A stretch of DNA of 8,736 nucleotides. It comes from FW021-bin31 sp964467635. Its GTDB lineage: Bacteria > Bacteroidota > Bacteroidia > Chitinophagales > Chitinophagaceae. A program made the position numbers and the translations under genes. The notes below the pieces were generated by a model. It was not told the origin of the DNA. It did not search any database and worked only from the letters and a program-made list of their open reading frames with translations. The DNA lies in NCBI GenBank assembly GCA_964467635.1, contig CAYXRN010000134.1, forward strand, positions 1 to 8,736, given 5' to 3'. Positions 1 through 5,886 of the stretch are shown piece after piece; positions within the stretch are counted from its first letter, which is position 1; the number at the start of each line of letters is the position of its first letter.

Positions 1-1
1 A

Positions 2-47
2 TTTTAGGGGGCCAGAAGTCATATAATAGAATATGAGCTCCCCAAAA
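2..47. repeat. Nested imperfect inverted repeat downstream of cstA
   Basis: Pairing read directly: TTTT (2-5) with AAAA (44-47), GGGG (7-10) with CCCC (40-43), AG (17-18) with CT (38-39), and TCATAT (19-24) with ATATGA (31-36) around a 6-base loop, with bulges at 6, 11-16 and 37. That is 16 pairs in total. No T-run follows on either strand within the window, and the outer A/T arms have the wrong polarity for a classical intrinsic terminator. It may still be an end-of-operon structure. Confidence 0.4.
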
Positions 48-57
48 GCGCCTTTTG
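43..57. repeat. Small perfect hairpin CAAAAG-CGC-CTTTTG
   Basis: A perfect 6-bp stem (43-48 with 52-57) with a 3-base loop. Its left arm shares bases 43-47 with the larger inverted repeat, so the two structures exclude each other if transcribed. There is no following T-run, so it does not look like an intrinsic terminator by itself. Confidence 0.3.
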
Positions 58-157
58 CAAACTATCAGACTGCGATCACGCTGGGTAATTCTCACATTTC
101 CATTTGATAATCGTCAATAAGAACGGACATACAGGCTTTTTCTCGACTAAATGATCT

Positions 158-1606
158 TCATGCAGATCGCAATGCCAGGTTCTTTTTGTTAAATATGCCG
201 AACAACATGACGACGGCAACAGCGATACCACACCATATTGAAATGGCATAAGAAAGCTGCAGTCCTTCGGGTGCAAAAAGAATGTAAGATACTACCACAA
301 CAGTCATGAACAAAGCAGGGATCAATGCGACCCAATAATTCTTATTCTCTTTTATTAAATAAGCGGTGATCGTCAAAAGATTAACGGCAGATATTTTTTT
401 ATTGGCCCAGGAAAAATAACGCCATACGATGCCAAAATCAATCAGGGTTAATAAATAACCAACTATAAAAAGCGGAAGGCTGATCATTAATCTTTTTAAA
501 AACTTGTTTTGTTTTGACTTTAAGAAATCAGCAATAATGATCCTGGCGCCGCGAAAGGCGGTATCTCCTGAAGTAATCGGTGCAACTACTACGCCTAAGA
601 CCACCAACACGCCTCCAAACTTACCCAGCAGGTCATTTGAAACCACGTTCACCACATAGGCGGCATTTCCCTGCTGTGAGATCATGATGTCATTTAACTT
701 TTCCACGTTGCCAAAAAAGCACATGGAAACAGCCGCCCAGATCATCGCTACAACGGCCTCAGCAATCATGGCACCGTAAAAAATGCGCCTGCCTTGTTTT
801 TCGTTGGTTATGCAGCGGGCCATTAAGGGAGATTGTGTGGCATGAAAGCCTGAAACAGCTCCACAGGCGATTGTTATAAACAGCATGGGAAAAGTGGGAA
901 AATTTCCAGCATTATAATGGTGGTTGTAGAAGGTGGAAAAAGTAAGCTCCGGTATTTCAGCTCCTCTTATCATAATGGAAATAAACACAAGTACAGCCAT
1001 TAAAAACAAAGCAAGGCCAAAAACAGGATAAAGCCGGCCAATGACCTTATCTATGGGCAGCAGGGTGGCTAAAATATAATAGGCAAGGATAACTAATATC
1101 CAAAATTGCATATTAAACAGTCCTCCTCCGCCTCCAAAGCCCGAGGTCATGCCTCCCAGTATCTTTGCCGGGCCGGTAATAAAGACGGCACCGACCAAAA
1201 TGAGTACGACGACAGTAAACACCAGCATGAACTGTCTTGACCCGCTGCCAAGGTATTTACCCGTAATTTCTGCAATGCTCATTCCGTTATGTTTTACTGA
1301 CAACATCCCGGAAAAATAGTCATGCACACCTCCGCCAAGTAATGAACCAAAGACTATCCATAAAAAAGCCACCGGTCCCCACATGGCACCGGCAATAGCC
1401 CCAAAAATAGGACCCAGGCCGGCGATATTCAAAAACTGGATCAAAAATATCTTCCACCAGGGCAAAGCCACGTAGTCCACACCATCGGCCATGGTCGTCG
1501 CCGGAGTTTTTCTTTTGGCATCCGCACCAAATATCTTTTCAACATAACGGGAATAGAAATAGTAACCGAGTAATAAAATAGCAATGGAAACGAAAAAAGT
1601 GTACAT
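158..1606 (-). CDS. cstA: Short-form CstA (carbon starvation protein A) family inner-membrane transporter
   Basis: 482 residues, very hydrophobic, with about 12-13 candidate membrane segments. Characterised CstA/BtsT-family carriers in E. coli transport pyruvate and have been linked to peptide uptake; they are near 700 residues, and this fits the short form of the family. Motifs are LNIAGLGPIFGAIAGAMWGP (59-78), GGGVHDYFSGM (91-101), ITGPAKILGGM (143-153), ACGAVSGFHATQSPLMARC (247-265), APITSGDTAFRGAR (342-355) and WRYFSWAN (395-402). The last motif continues KK where relatives, from memory, have an NQ pair. The start ATG lies 8 nt after FAD-ox B, and the gene closes the operon with TGA. In place of the usual PUL sugar permease, it probably imports a small product of the extracytoplasmic steps, perhaps an organic acid (inference). 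The symbol is by family; the substrate here is unproven. Confidence 0.93.
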   Translation of the reverse strand: MYTFFVSIAILLLGYYFYSRYVEKIFGADAKRKTPATTMADGVDYVALPWWKIFLIQFLNIAGLGPIFGAIAGAMWGPVAFLWIVFGSLLGGGVHDYFSGMLSVKHNGMSIAEITGKYLGSGSRQFMLVFTVVVLILVGAVFITGPAKILGGMTSGFGGGGGLFNMQFWILVILAYYILATLLPIDKVIGRLYPVFGLALFLMAVLVFISIMIRGAEIPELTFSTFYNHHYNAGNFPTFPMLFITIACGAVSGFHATQSPLMARCITNEKQGRRIFYGAMIAEAVVAMIWAAVSMCFFGNVEKLNDIMISQQGNAAYVVNVVSNDLLGKFGGVLVVLGVVVAPITSGDTAFRGARIIIADFLKSKQNKFLKRLMISLPLFIVGYLLTLIDFGIVWRYFSWANKKISAVNLLTITAYLIKENKNYWVALIPALFMTVVVVSYILFAPEGLQLSYAISIWCGIAVAVVMLFGIFNKKNLALRSA

Positions 1607-1614
1607 AAATGACT

Positions 1615-3225
1615 TTATTGTTTATTTAAGTATGGATCCTCTTTTAACCATTGCTGCAACGTATTAACATCAATCTCCTGTACCGCCAGACCTCCGTCAA
1701 TAGCCATAGTCGCTGCCATCGCTGCTGATTGTCCCAGCATCATAAAAACAGGTTCCATCCTTATGGAGCCATAAGCAATATGACTGGCAGACAAACATAC
1801 CGGGACCAAAAGATTTGTACATTCCGACTTTCTAGGAGTAATAGAGCGATAGGAAACCGGATAGGGATGTGGGACGCGTACCTCCACATTGCCTTCGTTT
1901 TTCACCATGCCATTGACCACAATCCGCTGGCAATTGTGGCTGTCCATGGTATAGGAGGCAAGGGCAATGCCATCTTCCACCGTCACATCGCTTCTGCAGT
2001 TGTGTTCGGTCATGACATATGCTCCAATCATCCTCCGGCCTTCACGAATATATAATTGGGGAGTAAAATGACCAAATGCCTGGTACTCATCTATAGGGTA
2101 TCCCCAGTCCTGCACGAATTTCTGCAATTTCTCAGGCACCCGTGGATCTGTTTTATAAAAATAAAGTAACCCTTTGGTATAAGCGATGGCTGCTTCAAGC
2201 ATTTTCTGCCTTTCGGCATAGGAGGCCTCCGGCCAACGCTGGTTCATGCCAATCATATCCGTAGAAAAGCCACCCCTGTTGTTTACATCCGTTTTACGGT
2301 TTGGCATCTTGCTCCAGATAAAATAATTGTTTATCGCTCTCATCTCAGGCTGCGCTTTAAAAAGTCTGACTAAGAGCTCATACCGGGTCGAGTCATAGGT
2401 ATCGGGGCGGGTAATGGGAATACGGTTTTCGGCACTGTCCGTAAGGCAGATACGAAGGTTATAGGCCTGTATTAAATCATCTCCCGTGCCGGTAGGTGCC
2501 GCTTTGCCTGTACTTATCCCCCAAAGCAGCCCGCTGGACGGGTCGCCGGGAATTTTATAGGGACTTACACCATCGGGAAACTGATGGTAACCGGATTGTT
2601 TATGGTAGGCCGCCAGCTGATACCCATTTAACGTCTCATTATATTTTGCATTGCCTTCTCTGCCTAAGGTATAGGAGACACCAGCTTTAGCCATCAGGTC
2701 GCCTTCATAGGTACAATCTAAAAACACTTTGGCTTTCACCTTAATTCGTTTACCGTGCCCGGGAGATACGTCCTTCAGTACGATGGATCGGATGACCGTC
2801 CCCTTTTTATTCACGTCTTTTAATTGCTTCATCAAAAGTACTTCTACTCCGGATGCTCTCATATATTCCTGATACACTTCCAATGCCACGTGAGGTTCAA
2901 AATTCCAACTATCCGCCTTGCCGTATTTTTCGCCCACATCGCTGTAAAACCGCCTGGATAAACCCGTTATAGACTTTTTCTTTCCCGCATCCGTTTGCCC
3001 CAGCCCCCCTGTGGTCATTCCCCCTATCATCTTCGCAGGCCCAACCAACAATACAGTCTTCCCGCATTTTCTAGCTGCATAGGCAGCTATTACTCCGGCG
3101 GAAGTAGTCCCATAGATGCAGATATCCACAGAATAGACTTTAGCCTTACCAGAAGAAGTAGGACTGGCCGACAATATTTCATTAAACAGTAAAAATACAC
3201 AGCAAATGATTATTCTTAATTTCAT
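1615..3225 (-). CDS. Secreted FAD-dependent oxidoreductase, FAD_oxidored (PF12831-like) family: FAD-ox B
   Basis: 536 residues. A Sec-type signal peptide covers about 1-20 (MKLRIIICCVFLLF, cleavage probably after LSA20); there is no twin arginine and no lipobox. The FAD-binding N-terminus reads VDICIYGTTSAGVIAAY (33-49), then GGMTTGGLGQTDAG (68-81) and TGLSRRFYSDVG (87-98). The family-typical segment SWNFEPHVALEVY at 106-118 is intact, unlike in FAD-ox A. Shared motifs are FLDCTYEGDLMAKAGVSY (168-185), YNETLNGY (195-202), MPNRKTD (307-313), REGRRMIG (394-401) and the C-terminal block 468-511 with SIRMEP and GQSAA. Gly62 occupies the position of the usual acidic FAD-ribose ligand at the end of the second strand. 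It follows a 65-nt gap holding a promoter-like element and ends 8 nt before cstA. It should act outside the cytoplasm on a sugar-like or organic substrate (inference); the reaction is unknown. Confidence 0.9.
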   Translation of the reverse strand: MKLRIIICCVFLLFNEILSASPTSSGKAKVYSVDICIYGTTSAGVIAAYAARKCGKTVLLVGPAKMIGGMTTGGLGQTDAGKKKSITGLSRRFYSDVGEKYGKADSWNFEPHVALEVYQEYMRASGVEVLLMKQLKDVNKKGTVIRSIVLKDVSPGHGKRIKVKAKVFLDCTYEGDLMAKAGVSYTLGREGNAKYNETLNGYQLAAYHKQSGYHQFPDGVSPYKIPGDPSSGLLWGISTGKAAPTGTGDDLIQAYNLRICLTDSAENRIPITRPDTYDSTRYELLVRLFKAQPEMRAINNYFIWSKMPNRKTDVNNRGGFSTDMIGMNQRWPEASYAERQKMLEAAIAYTKGLLYFYKTDPRVPEKLQKFVQDWGYPIDEYQAFGHFTPQLYIREGRRMIGAYVMTEHNCRSDVTVEDGIALASYTMDSHNCQRIVVNGMVKNEGNVEVRVPHPYPVSYRSITPRKSECTNLLVPVCLSASHIAYGSIRMEPVFMMLGQSAAMAATMAIDGGLAVQEIDVNTLQQWLKEDPYLNKQ

Positions 3226-3265
3226 TGTTGAGTTATTATTGTTATTATGCGTAAAAGGCTATCCG

Positions 3266-3273
3266 CAAACATA
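3266..3273 (-). promoter_or_regulatory. Possible internal promoter: Bacteroidota -7 element TAnnTTTG upstream of FAD-ox B
   Basis: On the minus strand the bases read TATGTTTG, an exact match to the Bacteroidota -7 consensus TAnnTTTG. They lie in the 65-nt gap between the lipoprotein stop and FAD-ox B, the widest gap in the operon. A transcript would start near 3259 and leave a leader of about 34 nt before the ATG at 3225. No TTG occurs at the expected -33 spacing (the bases there read AGT), so the match is only half a promoter and could be chance. Confidence 0.35.
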
Positions 3274-3290
3274 TCCCATTAATAGGTTTA

Positions 3291-4511
3291 TTACTTTTGA
3301 ACCTTTACATCTATCGTGAGATAACCCGTATTGGCATTGGCAGACCTTGATTTAACAAATATAACACCATATTTATTATTGGAAGTTTTAAATACAAGTA
3401 CATTATTGTCGGCCAGCCCGCCGGAACTCTCGGATGCTGTGCCGTCTGAATCGGTATACAAAGCCTCTATTGCAGCTGAAGAAGCCAATAAGTCAAAATC
3501 TTCACGTGTCAAAGTTACCTTCTTAATCAAAGTCTTATTTCGTACCGACCAGTTATTCAGCGCATCTTCTCCATACAGGGCAGCAGTATAAATATACGTC
3601 GCAACGGTAGATAAGGTTGGCGAAACCAAATTGTATGCATGAGTTGAACCACTATAAAAGTTAACCAGATCTACACCTGCTGCTTTAGCTGCTACCCCTT
3701 TTGTCTCATAAACCTCCCCATTTGACGAGTTAAAAAATGGTCCTACTGTAGTAGATTTTTGTGCGCCTATATTCACCCCGTAATAACTATTGAAATCTGC
3801 CTCCTCTGATCGTCTAATACTTAATGCATAAGTCTGTTTCACAATATTCCCTAACACATCCATTACTTCAATAGTGAAGGATAGTGTTTTATCGGCATCG
3901 GCAACAGTTGGCTGATAGGCGAAGTGATAAGCATCTTCATTAGGATCAACGAAAGCTTCTTTCGTCAAGGCTGTTATTTCTTCACGATCAAGAAATGTCT
4001 TGATGTATTTGATATCATTTTCCGAAGTAACAGCAATATCAAAATCAGCCAGTTCGTTATCTTTGACTTCAGATGGTGCTTCAGAAGGGATATTTATTTC
4101 AATATCAGCAGGTGCAGATTGAATGTACACAATAAAATCCTTATGAACGGATCGATCTTCTTCATCCGAGACAATCAATTTGAATATCAGGCTTTTTCCG
4201 ACATCCTGTCCAGTTACCTCATAAGTATAGTTCAAATCAATCTGATTGCCTCCTGCCAAAACAGTTGCTGTCTTTAAATCCTGTTCGTTCAGGCTCAAAA
4301 CAGCCTTTCTAATTTTGGCCGTTGAAACAGGGGTAATACTAAGGTCAAATATTATTTCGTCTTTGGATGTAACGATTACCGGCAGCGTATCATTCTGTTC
4401 GATCGCTATGGAGAATGTATCTTTCTTTGCTATATTATTGTCTTCTTTTTTACAGGCTACATGAGCCAGTAACAATAGGAAAATAAAAAATTTTGTTGCT
4501 GTATGTTTCAT
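3291..4511 (-). CDS. Multi-domain surface lipoprotein of unknown function (SusE/SusF or SGBP position in the PUL)
   Basis: 406 residues. The N-terminus is a lipoprotein signal ending LLLLAHVAC (Cys20), followed by KKEDNN, a charged tag consistent with surface export; His at -3 is atypical for a lipobox. Two Ig-like beta domains can be inferred at about 32-131 and 133-232, each ending in a strand such as KDFIVYIQS or KQTYALSIRR. The C-terminal domain, about 238-406, has a different character: YYGVNIGAQ, GPFFNSSNGEVY, VDLVNFYSG, then WSVRNKTLIKKVTLTREDFD and a final GYLTIDVKVQK. From memory, this pattern occurs in uncharacterised Bacteroidota lipoproteins; I cannot name a family. No catalytic motif is visible. 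Its position after a surface glycosidase suggests a glycan-binding or scaffold role like SusE/F (inference). The gene starts 8 nt after the glycosidase stop and ends with tandem TAA TAA. Confidence 0.85.
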   Translation of the reverse strand: MKHTATKFFIFLLLLAHVACKKEDNNIAKKDTFSIAIEQNDTLPVIVTSKDEIIFDLSITPVSTAKIRKAVLSLNEQDLKTATVLAGGNQIDLNYTYEVTGQDVGKSLIFKLIVSDEEDRSVHKDFIVYIQSAPADIEINIPSEAPSEVKDNELADFDIAVTSENDIKYIKTFLDREEITALTKEAFVDPNEDAYHFAYQPTVADADKTLSFTIEVMDVLGNIVKQTYALSIRRSEEADFNSYYGVNIGAQKSTTVGPFFNSSNGEVYETKGVAAKAAGVDLVNFYSGSTHAYNLVSPTLSTVATYIYTAALYGEDALNNWSVRNKTLIKKVTLTREDFDLLASSAAIEALYTDSDGTASESSGGLADNNVLVFKTSNNKYGVIFVKSRSANANTGYLTIDVKVQK

Positions 4512-4519
4512 AGTCGTAC

Positions 4520-5863
4520 TTAATTAACGTAAAAAGGAATTACTCCACTTGCTACCTTTCGATGCGCTTCATCAGTAGCAAATACGATTAACCGGTAGGC
4601 TCCAGCTTCCGCAGGTGCTGTAAAAGAAATATTCGCTAGCGTATTGTCTGTTATTAACCCTGGAATTCCATCGGGAAGACTACCATCAGAACTGGCAGTT
4701 TCTTCTTTCATGATCATCCATGAATAGGTTAATGCATCACCATCTGGGTCTGTTGCTATTACAGAAGCTGTATTGGTTGAGTTCTTGTCAACCATGATAT
4801 TCTCTTCTGCTTTTTTGCCATTCATTAAGATCCGGCTGCGATCTTTTATAACTGGAGCCCTGTTATCAGGATGTGCTCCGGTCCAGGCAAATTGCATAGC
4901 ATCAACTGCAGGGAAAGCATATCCTCTTTTATCAAAAAGCCCATACCACGTTAGTACCGCCCCGTGCGTTTGGTATCCCCACAAAAACACGAAGGACCCT
5001 AAACATCCCTTGGACCTATTGGCTGAAATGTAATCCTGATAAATCCGAAGATAGACGTCTGCCTTTTCCGTACTTGTTTGCTCTACTAAGCCCCCCCATT
5101 TGAGTACGCGCGCGGGCTCGGGGTTCATCTGCCATGTCCCTCTGGGTCCGAATTCAGTAATCATATAGGGCTTCTGCCAGCCTGCGCTATTCAGGTTGTT
5201 CAACACGCTAGGCAGGTTTGGCGCATAGGAGTTGACAGACAATATGTCTATCTCCGGAGCCATACTGGCAATCAGTTTAATTTTCTTAACATCCGAATTA
5301 GACAATGCAACTGTAGTGGGGTGATTCGGATCGACCTGATGTATAAATTTTGCTATGTTATTTATGGCTGTCCATAGTTTAGTATTGGTATAATTTGACT
5401 CTGCCTCGTTGCCAATAGACCAACATAATAAAGCCGGATGATCTTTAAATTCAATTATATCCTGCTTCATTTGTTCAAGCTGTTCCTTTACCGCATTTTC
5501 GTCATCATAGTCGAAACCATCTCTTTCACGCTTCACCCATAAGCCGAAGTTGACATATAAACCAGCTTCATAGGCCTCGTCCAAAATCCGGCGTGAGTCA
5601 TCGCTTACGCCGTAAGTACGAATAGTGTTAGCTCCATAATCCGAAGCTTCGCCAAAGAAATTATTGGCAGCAACCCCTTTGATGTAGAAATTAGTATCAT
5701 TAACATACATCTTCCATTCTCCATTACTCTTAGAAAGGGTTACCTTTACAGGTGGTGGAAGCTCGCTCTCTTCAAATGAGTTTTTTGGTATAGGATAGTC
5801 ATAATCATTTTTACAACTATATAACCCCACAATCATCAATACAGAGAGTGTTATGTTGTTCAT
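4520..5863 (-). CDS. Surface lipoprotein glycoside hydrolase, clan GH-A TIM barrel (GH2/GH5/GH72-like) with C-terminal Ig-like domain
   Basis: 447 residues. It has a short lipoprotein signal with IVGLYSC, lipidated Cys17, followed by KNDYDY, acidic residues resembling a Bacteroidota surface-export tag. The barrel spans about 50-330. It opens with GEWKMYVND and FYIKGV (60-64), then GANTIRTYG (Arg82, the conserved GH-A arginine), CWSIGNEAE (Asn152-Glu153, likely acid/base) and MITEFGPRG (Glu237, likely nucleophile). These imply a retaining mechanism on a beta-linked substrate. The GH2 N-terminal jelly-roll domain is absent, so this is a free-standing barrel; the order 'FYIKGV ... NTIR.YGV' also recalls GH72 transglycosylases. 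Residues about 336-447 form an Ig/PKD-like domain with DPDGDALTYSW (372-382). It starts 23 nt after FAD-ox A and ends 8 nt before the next lipoprotein. The fold and catalytic pair are well supported; family number and substrate are not assignable. Confidence 0.88.
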   Translation of the reverse strand: MNNITLSVLMIVGLYSCKNDYDYPIPKNSFEESELPPPVKVTLSKSNGEWKMYVNDTNFYIKGVAANNFFGEASDYGANTIRTYGVSDDSRRILDEAYEAGLYVNFGLWVKRERDGFDYDDENAVKEQLEQMKQDIIEFKDHPALLCWSIGNEAESNYTNTKLWTAINNIAKFIHQVDPNHPTTVALSNSDVKKIKLIASMAPEIDILSVNSYAPNLPSVLNNLNSAGWQKPYMITEFGPRGTWQMNPEPARVLKWGGLVEQTSTEKADVYLRIYQDYISANRSKGCLGSFVFLWGYQTHGAVLTWYGLFDKRGYAFPAVDAMQFAWTGAHPDNRAPVIKDRSRILMNGKKAEENIMVDKNSTNTASVIATDPDGDALTYSWMIMKEETASSDGSLPDGIPGLITDNTLANISFTAPAEAGAYRLIVFATDEAHRKVASGVIPFYVN

Positions 5864-5886
5864 TTTTACTTAAAAATTTTCCATGC

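Noticed and set aside
43..57. Rho-independent terminator for the operon
   Set aside because: The stem is short and AT-rich and no T-run follows on the minus strand; the larger repeat beside it also lacks one within the window.
76..276. 66-residue minus-strand reading frame overlapping the cstA 3' end
   Set aside because: Most of it overlaps cstA in another frame; it has no recognisable domain and its sequence looks like out-of-frame translation.
1729..2055. Plus-strand reading frame of 108 residues inside FAD-ox B
   Set aside because: Antisense to a well-supported, family-conserved coding region; its His/Pro/Arg-rich translation matches no known fold.
3924..4277. Plus-strand reading frame of 117 residues inside the unknown lipoprotein gene
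   Set aside because: Antisense shadow; the minus-strand gene has a lipoprotein signal and coherent domains, whereas this frame has neither a credible start context nor motifs.
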